The notes: generated from the sequence alone by a model not told the origin. Shown: positions 1 through 6,052, counted from the first letter of the stretch. The stretch is DNA of 6,514 bases from Lachnospiraceae bacterium (GCA_017404585.1 JAFRCB010000252.1:1-6514), one strand, 5' to 3'. A program made the numbers and translations.

Positions 1-790
1 GCAGCACGAAGAAGATGATCATTGTCGGTATTGAGCAGAAAAGAACGCCGAGCATCAGAACACCGTAATCAATAGTATAACCTGCCGCCAGATTAGCGAT
101 GAGCATCGGCATTGTCTGGGCTTTCTTGTCTGTCATGATGACTCTCGGCCACAGGTAAGCGTTCCATGCGTTCATGAATGTGATAACAGCCGCAGCGGCG
201 TAAGTTGCTTTCATGACCGGCAGGTACATCTGGAAGAAGATCTGCACTTCAGTGAGTCCGTCGATACGCGCTGCCTCCATGATGTCGATCGGGAAATTCC
301 TTGAATTCTGCCGGAACATCATGATCAGGAACGGTGTCGAAATGCCGGGAAGCATGAAGCCCCAAACTGTGTTCAGGAAACCGAGCTTTGACATCATTTT
401 AAAGAGCGGGATCATGGTCGCGACACCCGGGACCATCATGGCCATAAGGAGAACCCCGAACAGAAAGTCCTTTTTCTTGTCATGATACAGCTCGAAACCG
501 AAACCTGCGAGGGAGCAGATGAAAAGAGCAATAACAGTCTGGACAAGAGCGTAGACAAATGAGTTCTTCATGGCCCCGCCAAGATCCTGCAGCTGGTTCA
601 GCCTTGCCCAGTTCTCCATCAGATAACTGCCGAAGACAATTTTACCGCGGGCAACGTCAACGCTCTTGTTAGTCGCGGCCGTAGCCATCCAGTAAAGCGG
701 AAAGACTGAAATGAATGATACGATTGTGAGGAAGATATAGGAAGGGATCAGCCTTCTCTGGATCATTGAACGGTTCTTATACTCAGTCAC
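1..790 (-). CDS. Carbohydrate ABC transporter permease, MalG/AraQ type (3' end beyond window)
   Basis: Inner-membrane permease that pairs with the MalF-type permease just upstream to form the sugar channel. Translation of the minus strand gives 263 codons, open to the window edge; the family is usually about 275-280 residues, so only about 15 C-terminal residues are missing. Hydrophobic segments lie near residues 14-38, 76-98, 109-131, 142-160, 196-214 and 241-263. The ATPase-docking EAA loop is clear at residues 172-191 (EAARIDG, with the LP pair at 190-191). I chose the GTG at 788-790: it overlaps the upstream gene's stop by 8 bases and has AGGTG a few bases before it. The in-frame ATG eight codons later has no good ribosome site. 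The overlap suggests translational coupling, giving equal amounts of the two permeases. Family assignment is firm; the substrate can only be inferred from the neighbouring nagA. Confidence 0.93.
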   Translation of the reverse strand, partial: MTEYKNRSMIQRRLIPSYIFLTIVSFISVFPLYWMATAATNKSVDVARGKIVFGSYLMENWARLNQLQDLGGAMKNSFVYALVQTVIALFICSLAGFGFELYHDKKKDFLFGVLLMAMMVPGVATMIPLFKMMSKLGFLNTVWGFMLPGISTPFLIMMFRQNSRNFPIDIMEAARIDGLTEVQIFFQMYLPVMKATYAAAAVITFMNAWNAYLWPRVIMTDKKAQTMPMLIANLAAGYTIDYGVLMLGVLFCSIPTMIIFFVL

Positions 791-1673
791 GTGTATCACC
801 TACTTTCAGGTTAATGGCGGCAAGGATTGCAACCAGGATGAAGACAAAGAATGACATGGCCGATGCGTAGCCGAAGTTAGCGACACCCTGTCCGAAGGAG
901 TTATTGTAAATATAGTGGGACATTGTGATCGTCGAATTCGCAGGGCCGCCCGCTGTCAGGTTGACAGACTCATCGAACAGCTGCAGTGTGCCGTTGATGG
1001 ACATGATAAATGTCATGATGATTGTCGGCCGGAGAAGCGGGACAGTGATGTTCCAGAAAGTCTTCCAGCCATTTGCACCGTCGATCTTGGCTGCCTCATA
1101 GACTGAATACTCAATGCCCTGAAGACCCGCAAGGTAAAAGACCATATTATATCCTGTCCATCTCCAGATCAGGGCGATAATGATGACCATCTTAGCCGTC
1201 CAGGCTGTTCCGAGGAAATTGATATTCTGGCTTGTAATATGCAGGGCCTGAAGGATCGTATTGATGAGGCCCTGGGTCGCAAACAGAGACTTAAATATCA
1301 GCGAGTACGAAACCAGAGCTGTAGCGCAGGGAAGGAAGACGCAGGTACGGAAAAACCCCCTGAATTTCAGATCCCTGTTGTTAAGGAGCTGAGCAAGCAG
1401 GATCGCGAAGATCAACATGATCGGGACCTGGATGATCAGATATAAAAATGTATTTGTTACGGATCTCATAAAGAGCTTATCCGCGAACATTCGGGTGTAA
1501 TTGTAGACGATCGGCTGTGCCCACTTCATATTGGCACTGGAACCTGTCTTAAAAGATGTAATTAATGCCTGAATGATAGGATAGAAACTCATGATGCAGA
1601 TGAGAATTGTCGCAGGCATGAGGAACAGCCAACCCCATCTTTCCTGCTTAGCGGTTACGCTCTTATGTTTCAA
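783..1673 (-). CDS. Carbohydrate ABC transporter permease, MalF/UgpA type
   Basis: First of two membrane subunits of a CUT1-family sugar importer, 296 residues, a normal length. After a short cytoplasmic, positively charged N-terminus it has hydrophobic segments near residues 15-40, 75-97, 107-130, 161-183, 214-232 and 267-289. The EAA loop that contacts the ATPase is at residues 193-213 (EAAKIDGA, then VPLL). The start is a TTG at 1671-1673, supported by an AAGGGGGG ribosome site 8 bases upstream. No in-frame ATG or GTG exists between that site and the TTG, and the next ATG (residue 19) would remove the start of the first membrane segment. It follows the binding-protein gene by 92 bases containing a hairpin and overlaps the next permease by 8 bases. 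No ATPase gene is present in the window; a shared MsmX-like ATPase is inferred. Confidence 0.95.
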   Translation of the reverse strand: MKHKSVTAKQERWGWLFLMPATILICIMSFYPIIQALITSFKTGSSANMKWAQPIVYNYTRMFADKLFMRSVTNTFLYLIIQVPIMLIFAILLAQLLNNRDLKFRGFFRTCVFLPCATALVSYSLIFKSLFATQGLINTILQALHITSQNINFLGTAWTAKMVIIIALIWRWTGYNMVFYLAGLQGIEYSVYEAAKIDGANGWKTFWNITVPLLRPTIIMTFIMSINGTLQLFDESVNLTAGGPANSTITMSHYIYNNSFGQGVANFGYASAMSFFVFILVAILAAINLKVGDTRD

Positions 1674-1700
1674 GACGTTTTCCCCCCTTTCGTTTGAACA

Positions 1701-1722
1701 GGGAACCGGAAAACCGGTTCCC
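1701..1722 (-). other. Intercistronic hairpin between binding-protein and permease genes
   Basis: A perfect inverted repeat: GGGAACCGG (1701-1709), a 4-base loop, and CCGGTTCCC (1714-1722). In the operon transcript the loop is UUUU. No U-run follows the stem in the direction of transcription, so it does not look like an intrinsic terminator. Its position resembles the malE-malF type of intercistronic stem-loop, which protects the upstream message and lets the binding protein be made in excess over the permeases. The structure is seen directly; the role is inferred. Confidence 0.75.
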
Positions 1723-1765
1723 CGTTTAATTATGTCAGTGTTAATTAGCTATTACACGGTCTAAA

Positions 1766-3100
1766 TTAAAGTCCCATCTGGAATCTGAGCTGTTCTTCCG
1801 CATCTTTCAGGGCATCTGCCGTTGAAGCGCCTCCCTGGGAGATGTTGATGATGGCTGCGCCAACGAGACGGCGGCAGTCATAGTGATAGTCATTCTGCTC
1901 TACGATCGGAACATTTGCGCCCATGCCTACAATGTCAGTGTAGATTGGCTGGCCGTTGAAGTAGTCAACTCCTGCCTGATAAATCTCGGACTGGCCTGCG
2001 GAGATGCAGCATGTGATAACGCCGCCGTCTGTCAGAGCCTTGTCATAGGTAGCTGTGGAGCCGCCGAATGTCTTTGCAAGGAAATCCTTCGCAAGATCAA
2101 CATTTGCACAGTTGCTTGTGATGTACAGGGAAGAACCGCCGTTCGCAGCATATCCGCCGCCGCCGTTCAGTGTCGGGATATTTGTGATCTCCCACTTACC
2201 GGAGTTCTCCTCGACCTGCTCGATCGTCGGGATGATCCAGTTGCCGTTCATAACACCGGCGACCATGTCGCCCTGGATCGTCTGATCTGTATAGTCAGAC
2301 CAGTTGTTGGCCAGATACAGAGCATTCTTCTGAATAGCCTCAACGATAACATCGATGATCTTGACCATTGTCTCGTTCTCGGTGATGTACGGTTCGCCGT
2401 CCTTCCACTGGGAAGCGCCTTCAGCCTGAAGCATCATGTACGGAAGGTCGTTGCCGTCGCCGTCCATGGAGAGGAGATACTTGCCTGTCTTGTTGTAGAC
2501 GTCCTCACCGATCTTGATCCAGTCTGCCCATGTGCAGTCTGTCACATCGTCAAGCGTATAACCTGCCTCTTCAAGGATATCAACACGGTATGCGAAGATT
2601 GCTGTGCCGTTGTCTACCGGAACACCGTAATGCTGTCCGTCGATAATGCTGTAGGAAAGTTTTTCCTCACCGAAATCGGACCAGTCAATATCAGCGCCTT
2701 CTACCGGTACCCATGCATCCGGATAATCGGCAACATATTTCTGAATGTAGTGATCCTGGAACAGAACGATATCTGTCAGCTGGCTGAAATCGCCGGCGCT
2801 GCCGCCTGTTGTAATGGCTGTCTCAACGTCGGAAGAACCGGAAACTTCATTGATCTCCAGTTCAAACTCCGGATCTACATTGGCCTTGTAGTCTTCTGCA
2901 GCTGCGAGAAGTGCCGGAATGTTGAAGTTGTGGTCCCATGCGGAAACTGTCAGTTTGTGCTCACCGCCGGATGTGACTGCCGCTGCTGTGCTGTCACCTC
3001 CTGCCGGAGCGGCTGTGCCCGAGCCGGATGATCCGCCGCATGCTGCCAGAGAAGCGACCATAGCTCCTACGAGCATAACTGATAAGAGTTTTTTCTTCAT
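1766..3100 (-). CDS. ABC transporter substrate-binding lipoprotein (family 1 extracellular solute-binding protein)
   Basis: Captures the sugar outside the cell and delivers it to the two permeases encoded just downstream. The protein is 444 residues from the chosen ATG at 3098-3100, which has a near-perfect AGGAGGT ribosome site 5 bases upstream; a TTG start 11 codons further out (3133) would place that site inside the gene. Residues 1-20 are a lipoprotein signal peptide (KKK, then a hydrophobic core) ending in a lipobox LAAC with the lipidated cysteine at 21. A Gly/Ser/Ala-rich linker follows to about residue 44. The rest has the layout of SBP_bac_1 proteins, including a GVPVDNGTAIFAYRVDILEEAGY-type segment typical of sugar binders and several Trp and Tyr residues that could stack on sugar rings. 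It ends with TAA. Context (nagA, AraC regulator) suggests an amino sugar or amino-sugar oligosaccharide ligand, which the sequence alone cannot settle. Confidence 0.93.
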   Translation of the reverse strand: MKKKLLSVMLVGAMVASLAACGGSSGSGTAAPAGGDSTAAAVTSGGEHKLTVSAWDHNFNIPALLAAAEDYKANVDPEFELEINEVSGSSDVETAITTGGSAGDFSQLTDIVLFQDHYIQKYVADYPDAWVPVEGADIDWSDFGEEKLSYSIIDGQHYGVPVDNGTAIFAYRVDILEEAGYTLDDVTDCTWADWIKIGEDVYNKTGKYLLSMDGDGNDLPYMMLQAEGASQWKDGEPYITENETMVKIIDVIVEAIQKNALYLANNWSDYTDQTIQGDMVAGVMNGNWIIPTIEQVEENSGKWEITNIPTLNGGGGYAANGGSSLYITSNCANVDLAKDFLAKTFGGSTATYDKALTDGGVITCCISAGQSEIYQAGVDYFNGQPIYTDIVGMGANVPIVEQNDYHYDCRRLVGAAIINISQGGASTADALKDAEEQLRFQMGL

Positions 3101-3120
3101 AGATACCTCCTTTTTCTTTT

Positions 3121-3173
3121 GTCCGAAAACCAAAATTGCACATTCATTTGTGCATTTTGACGGTCTTTCGGAC
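3121..3173 (-). other. Long 53-nt hairpin in the leader of the binding-protein mRNA
   Basis: In the transcript the outer arms GUCCGAAAgACC and GGUUUUCGGAC pair over 11 bp with one bulged base. The inner arms AAAAUGCACA and UGUGCAaUUUU pair over 10 bp with one bulge. They close on a 6-nt loop, with a 3-nt bulge between the two helices. The structure ends about 10 bases before the Shine-Dalgarno sequence and is followed by an A-rich stretch, so it is not an intrinsic terminator in this direction. On the plus strand it is followed only by a weak T-rich run. It could be a 5' stabilising stem, the residue of a regulatory leader, or a symmetrical operator in DNA. I see no match to a riboswitch class I know. 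Confidence 0.65.
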
Positions 3174-3194
3174 TATTTCCTTTAATCTATTGTC

Positions 3195-3223
3195 ATTATA
3201 CTTTTTTCAGTACCGAAATTCTA
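3195..3223 (-). promoter_or_regulatory. Candidate promoter of the transporter operon
   Basis: On the minus strand a perfect TATAAT (3195-3200) lies 17 bases from a poor -35 hexamer, TAGAAT (3218-3223). A strong -10 with a weak -35 fits an activator-dependent promoter, consistent with the AraC-family gene immediately upstream. Initiation near 3188 would give a leader of roughly 88 bases that contains the long hairpin. A second -10-like hexamer, GATAAT, lies at 3228-3233, so the exact promoter is uncertain. Confidence 0.5.
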
Positions 3224-3255
3224 CTGATTATCAACCCGTATTTATGCATATTCGA

Positions 3256-4209
3256 TCATTCAGTCGGAAGGAAGTGGTATCCCTCCCATCCCTCTTTAGT
3301 TGAAATCTTGAACATCGAAAGGGGCGTTGCCGTTCCCTTCATACTTTTAAAAACACTTGGCGATACCCCCATGACAATCTTGAAATTGCGGTTGAACGTC
3401 GATGGAGTCTGATAGCCCACCTCGTAACATATATCCTCGATCGACTGCTCACCTTTTCTGATAAGGGCGCAGGCCTGCTCGATCCTCACGAGGTTCAGAT
3501 ACTCGACCGGTTTCATTCCGATGCTCTCGACAAATATCCTCCTGAAATGGCTCTCACTGAGACCGCAGTTTTCCGCCAGCCGCCTTATCTTGATTTCCTC
3601 GGTATAATGCTGTCCTATATAGTCGACAGCACTCTTTATGTACCGGTTGATCCTGCTCGTGCGCTTGACGCTCTCCCGCTCCTCGTCAAGTCTTAAGACT
3701 TCGATGATCAGAGAATACAGATATCCCTTTATACTCTCCTGACTGTAGGCATCGGGTTCATGGCACTCTCGCAGTATATTCCTGATGAGATTTCCCATAG
3801 CGGGGTGATTTTTCATCGACTTGAGCGTGCCCCGCTTGCTTGTGATGCGAAGAATATCCTCTTTGGACAGGTATTCGGATCTGAACTCGTCACGGATGAA
3901 TCTCTCCAGATCGATGAAAAGGAACTCCCAGCTGCATATATTTCCGGGATCGCTGATCGTCGTATGCGGTACGTTTTTAGGGATGAATGTGTACATATTG
4001 TCACTGTAACGGTATTCACGGTCCTCAATAATAAGTTTTCCGCTCCCATGATAGCAATAGCCGATCTCCAGGTAATTGTGAAAATGCAGCATCCCGTTCA
4101 TACCGAGCCCGTATTCCTGTTCCCAGCCGGCACCGATCTTAGGGAGCACATATGATCCGTCGGGGATATTATAGTACCTGAGTTCGATTTTTTCTCTCTG
4201 TTTCGGCAT
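3256..4209 (-). CDS. AraC-family transcriptional regulator with N-terminal cupin-like ligand domain
   Basis: A DNA-binding regulator of 317 residues, probably controlling the sugar transporter and nagA on either side. The N-terminal part (about 30-100) is a cupin-type sensing domain with HFHNYLEIGY (histidines 42 and 44), a GSGKL turn, and a PKNVPHT segment (His 82), as in sugar-responsive AraC proteins. The C-terminal part (about 187-290) carries two helix-turn-helix units, near 206-227 (IRRLAENCGLSESHFRRIF) and 256-277 (IEDICYEVGYQTPSTFNRNF), followed by the usual GVSPSVFK end. I chose the ATG at 4207-4209 because GGAG sits 6 bases upstream. An upstream GTG (4221) and an ATG (4215) in frame lack such spacing. 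It ends 155 bases before the binding-protein gene, which has its own likely promoter. Activator rather than repressor is inferred from the family and the weak -35 boxes nearby. Confidence 0.93.
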   Translation of the reverse strand: MPKQREKIELRYYNIPDGSYVLPKIGAGWEQEYGLGMNGMLHFHNYLEIGYCYHGSGKLIIEDREYRYSDNMYTFIPKNVPHTTISDPGNICSWEFLFIDLERFIRDEFRSEYLSKEDILRITSKRGTLKSMKNHPAMGNLIRNILRECHEPDAYSQESIKGYLYSLIIEVLRLDEERESVKRTSRINRYIKSAVDYIGQHYTEEIKIRRLAENCGLSESHFRRIFVESIGMKPVEYLNLVRIEQACALIRKGEQSIEDICYEVGYQTPSTFNRNFKIVMGVSPSVFKSMKGTATPLSMFKISTKEGWEGYHFLPTE

Positions 4210-4244
4210 AGTCATCTCCACTTTTCACGCTGATAGTTCTACTA

Positions 4245-4250
4245 ATTATA
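4245..4250 (-). promoter_or_regulatory. Extended -10 promoter element of the AraC-family gene
   Basis: The minus strand reads TGTTATAAT here, a perfect extended -10 element with TATAAT at 4245-4250. No convincing -35 is present at 16-18 bases; TCAATA at 17 is weak, but an extended -10 can work without one. Transcription would begin near 4238, about 30 bases before the chosen start codon. Confidence 0.55.
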
Positions 4251-4269
4251 ACATAAAAACAGCATCCTA

Positions 4270-4297
4270 TTGACAGCAGGATCGAAAAATGTATGTT
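4270..4297 (+). promoter_or_regulatory. Candidate distal promoter for nagA
   Basis: A consensus TTGACA at 4270-4275 is followed after 16 bases by TATGTT (4292-4297). It overlaps the back-to-back promoter region of the regulator gene and would give a nagA leader of about 160 bases. It is one of two candidates and cannot be ranked firmly from sequence. Confidence 0.35.
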
Positions 4298-4309
4298 TCT
4301 GGCAAATTC

Positions 4310-4327
4310 GTGCATACTGAGTGCATA
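4310..4327. repeat. Direct repeat GTGCATA, 11-bp period, candidate operator
   Basis: GTGCATA occurs at 4310-4316 and again at 4321-4327, exactly 11 bases apart (one helical turn), in the middle of the divergent region between the regulator gene and nagA. The spacing and position suit a regulator binding on one face of the DNA. The extended copy TGCATATTC (4322-4330) recurs at 3245-3253 beside the transporter promoter. A binding role is inferred. Confidence 0.4.
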
Positions 4328-4359
4328 TTCCTCTCAACAAAAGAATTTCACTTCATTTT

Positions 4360-4389
4360 ATGACCAAAGACAAAGTTTTATTGTAAGAT
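4360..4389 (+). promoter_or_regulatory. Candidate proximal promoter for nagA
   Basis: ATGACC (4360-4365) and TAAGAT (4384-4389) are 18 bases apart. Both are moderate matches to the consensus. Use of this promoter would place the GTGCATA repeats about 33-50 bases upstream of the -35, a position suited to an activator. It competes with the distal candidate at 4270. Confidence 0.35.
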
Positions 4390-4463
4390 ATATCTATCAG
4401 AGCGATAAACGGTCCCCTCAAGGGAGGGTGGGCTTCAGTTTTCTCATTTCAGGAGGATAATCC

Positions 4464-5630
4464 ATGATCATCAAAAATATAAAACTGTACGGGGCAGACG
4501 AAAAATTCAGTGACAGGGCACTTAAGATCACCGGAGATCGCATTGCGGAAATCGTCCCCAATTATGAAGAGAATTCTTCAGATGAGGTGGTCATAGACGG
4601 TTTTGGAGCTTATGCCGTTCCGGGGCTGATCGATGTCCATTTTCACGGAGCTCTGGGTTTCGACGTCTGCGACGGCGGTTTTGAGACAGTGCGCCGAATC
4701 GCGCAGTATGAGGCGTCTTCCGGCATAACAGCCATCTGTCCCGCCACGTTGACCCTGCCGGTCGACGAACTCTGCGGTATTCTTTCCAATATGGCTGATT
4801 TCAGAGACGCAGCCTCCGCCGATCCGGAGACCTACGCGGACTGCGCTGATCTGGTCGGAATCAACATGGAAGGTCCATTCATCAGCGTCTCAAAAAAGGG
4901 AGCTCAGAATCCCGATTATATAATCCCGTGTGACGTCAAAGCTGCCCGCAAGTTCCAGGATGCGGCAAGAGGACTTGTCAAATTCATAGGTCTCGCGCCG
5001 GAGTGCAACCCTAATTACAGGGAATATATTGCCGAAGTCAGTGATTTCGTTAATGTCTCCCTGGCCCACACCAATTCTGACTACGATACGGCAATGGATG
5101 CACTCTCTCTGGGAGCCTGCCATGCGGTCCATCTCTTTAATGCCATGTCCGGATTCACACACCGCGAGCCCGGGGTTCCCGGCGCTGTCGCGGACAGTCC
5201 CCACGCGAGCGTAGAAATAATAGCTGACGGCATTCACATTCATCCTTCCATGGTGCGGGCCGCCTTTAAATTTAACGGACCGGAGCGCATGATCCTCATC
5301 TCTGACAGCCTTCGCGCGGCAGGAATGCCTGATGGTCAATATGAGCTTGGCGGCCAGCCGATCACAAAGCAGGGGCGTTACTGCAGACTGACGGACGGAA
5401 CAATTGCCGGTTCTGTCTCAAACCTCATGGACTGCCTGCGCACCGCGGTCCTCGAGATGGGTATTCCACTTACGTCAGCGGTCACCTGTGCGACTTCTCA
5501 CCCCGCAAGAGCTCTTGGCATCATTGATGATTACGGCACGCTGGAGCCCGGCAAATATGCAGATATCGTACTCCTCGATGCCGATGATCTCACAGTCCGG
5601 CAGGTAATAAAGCATGGCAGACTTCTGTGA
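4464..5630 (+). CDS. nagA: N-acetylglucosamine-6-phosphate deacetylase
   Basis: Cytoplasmic amidohydrolase that removes acetate from GlcNAc-6-phosphate to give glucosamine-6-phosphate, the step before NagB. It is 388 residues, close to the usual 380-390. The amidohydrolase landmarks are in order: PGLIDVHFHGALGFD with the HxH pair His59/His61, GINMEGPF with the metal-binding Glu136, LAHTN with His202, VHLFNAMSGFTHREPG with His223, ADGIHIHP (258-260), ILISDSLRAAG with the catalytic Asp281, and the C-terminal ARALGIIDDYGTLEPGKYADIVLLD that closes the beta-sandwich domain. The ATG follows AGGAGG (4451-4456) with 7 bases between. It is transcribed divergently from the AraC regulator, which suggests joint control with the importer. 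A related deacetylase acting on GalNAc-6-phosphate (AgaA) cannot be wholly excluded, but the motifs fit NagA well and all expected active-site residues are present. Confidence 0.96.
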   Translation: MIIKNIKLYGADEKFSDRALKITGDRIAEIVPNYEENSSDEVVIDGFGAYAVPGLIDVHFHGALGFDVCDGGFETVRRIAQYEASSGITAICPATLTLPVDELCGILSNMADFRDAASADPETYADCADLVGINMEGPFISVSKKGAQNPDYIIPCDVKAARKFQDAARGLVKFIGLAPECNPNYREYIAEVSDFVNVSLAHTNSDYDTAMDALSLGACHAVHLFNAMSGFTHREPGVPGAVADSPHASVEIIADGIHIHPSMVRAAFKFNGPERMILISDSLRAAGMPDGQYELGGQPITKQGRYCRLTDGTIAGSVSNLMDCLRTAVLEMGIPLTSAVTCATSHPARALGIIDDYGTLEPGKYADIVLLDADDLTVRQVIKHGRLL

Positions 5631-5706
5631 TTTTTGCATACAAGTCTCGCTGTCAGGCGCAGTATTTTCAGAATAATCTCTCCTGTGCCGACATTACGGC
5701 TAATAA

Positions 5707-5738
5707 CATTTTTCTATTAATCCATTTTTTCTATTAAT
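5707..5738. repeat. Tandem direct repeat of 15 and 16 bases
   Basis: CATTTTTCTATTAAT (5707-5721) and CATTTTTTCTATTAAT (5723-5738) differ only by one T in the T-run and are offset by 16 bases. They lie about 35 bases upstream of a likely -35 box, so they could be an UP-like AT-rich element or a binding site. A small slippage duplication is equally possible. Confidence 0.6.
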
Positions 5739-5772
5739 AAGATTTCTCGATATTTCATTATCAAAAAACTCA

Positions 5773-5801
5773 TTGACATCGGTAATAGCAGTTGCTAACC
5801 T
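5773..5801 (+). promoter_or_regulatory. Promoter of the riboswitch leader and symporter gene
   Basis: A consensus TTGACA (5773-5778) is followed after 17 bases by TAACCT (5796-5801), preceded by TGC to make an extended -10 (TGCTAACCT). Initiation near 5808 would give a leader of about 245 bases, enough for the aptamer and terminator. A short inverted repeat, TATAG (5801-5805) and CTATA (5813-5817), flanks the likely start site. Confidence 0.55.
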
Positions 5802-5844
5802 ATAGATGTGTTCTATAAACGCACGTACTTATCACATCATAAAA

Positions 5845-5937
5845 TGGCTCTGGAGAGACCCGTCGGGGAGCCTATGGTGTACACTGCCTGTCTTCTTTTA
5901 AGGCGGCTGCTGTCATCCAGGCAAAATGGCAGAGTTC
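5845..5937 (+). promoter_or_regulatory. Divergent glycine-riboswitch-like aptamer
   Basis: The 5' segment CTCTGGAGAG (5848-5857) and the 3' segment CAGGCAAAATGGCAGAG (5918-5934) closely match the conserved ends of glycine aptamers, where the usual 3' form is CAGGCAAAAGGACAGAG. P1 forms from CUCUG (5848-5852) and CAGAG (5930-5934), extended by two G-U pairs. A P3b-like stem pairs CUGCCU (5884-5889) with AGGCGG (5901-5906). Between them, GCCTATGGTGTAC (5870-5882) lies where the family has GCCGAAGGGGCAA, matching at only some positions. The P2 partner of GAGAG, normally CUCUC, is CAUCC here, so P2 is poor. Context strongly supports the call: a terminator follows, then an AGCS symporter, a known glycine-riboswitch target in Firmicutes. 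It may be a variant or a decaying aptamer. Confidence 0.68.
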
Positions 5938-5954
5938 AGTGCAACTGCATTCGG

Positions 5955-5987
5955 AGCCGCGGCTTACACTTGGCTGCGGCTTTTCTT
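5955..5987 (+). terminator. Intrinsic terminator in the symporter leader (expression platform)
   Basis: AGCCGCGGC (5955-5963) pairs with GCTGCGGCT (5973-5981) over 9 bp with one G-U pair and a 9-base loop, followed by TTTTCTT. It sits 21 bases after the aptamer-like P1 helix and 65 bases before the symporter start, the expected place for a transcriptional riboswitch terminator. The hexamer GCGGCU of the 3' arm also occurs in the aptamer at 5903-5908, giving a plausible alternative partner for the 5' arm. Confidence 0.8.
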
Positions 5988-6052
5988 ATGTGCTCTCTGT
6001 TATTGTGCCGACCGCCTGACGTGTTGTATCCCCGCCACGGAAGGAGACTACT

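Larger units (their letters stand above)
5631..5806. other. AT-rich non-coding region after nagA
   Basis: No gene is supported here. It holds an imperfect hairpin just past nagA: TGTCaGGCGCAG (5651-5662) with CTGTGCCGACA (5683-5693), 11 pairs with one bulge, one G-U pair and a 20-base loop. There is no good U-run after it, so it is only a weak candidate for a 3' end structure. Beyond it lie a tandem AT-rich repeat and then the promoter of the next unit. No clear intrinsic terminator for nagA is visible. Confidence 0.5.

Noticed and set aside
213..485. A 90-codon plus-strand open frame opposite the MalG-type permease
   Set aside because: The minus strand encodes a continuous permease with the EAA loop over the same bases.
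1701..1722. Perfect stem read as an intrinsic terminator
   Set aside because: No U-run follows in the operon direction, and the permease genes downstream have no visible promoter of their own.
1883..3031. A 382-codon open frame on the plus strand antisense to the binding-protein gene
   Set aside because: The minus-strand frame has a signal peptide, lipobox, perfect ribosome site and family motifs. The antisense frame is Cys- and Val-rich with no recognisable domain, and its openness follows from the codon bias of the real gene.
4410..4430. CCCCTCAAGGGAGGG as a hairpin or riboswitch core upstream of nagA
   Set aside because: The best stem is only 4 bp with a tiny loop; no larger conserved structure could be built around it.
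4890..5339. A 149-codon minus-strand open frame inside nagA
   Set aside because: It lies wholly within nagA, whose active-site motifs are complete; no ribosome site or domain is seen.
5946..5962. Weak resemblance of CGGAGCCGCGG to the T-box antiterminator UGGNACCGCG
   Set aside because: The upstream AGGGUGG part and a specifier stem are absent, and these bases are explained by the terminator 5' arm.
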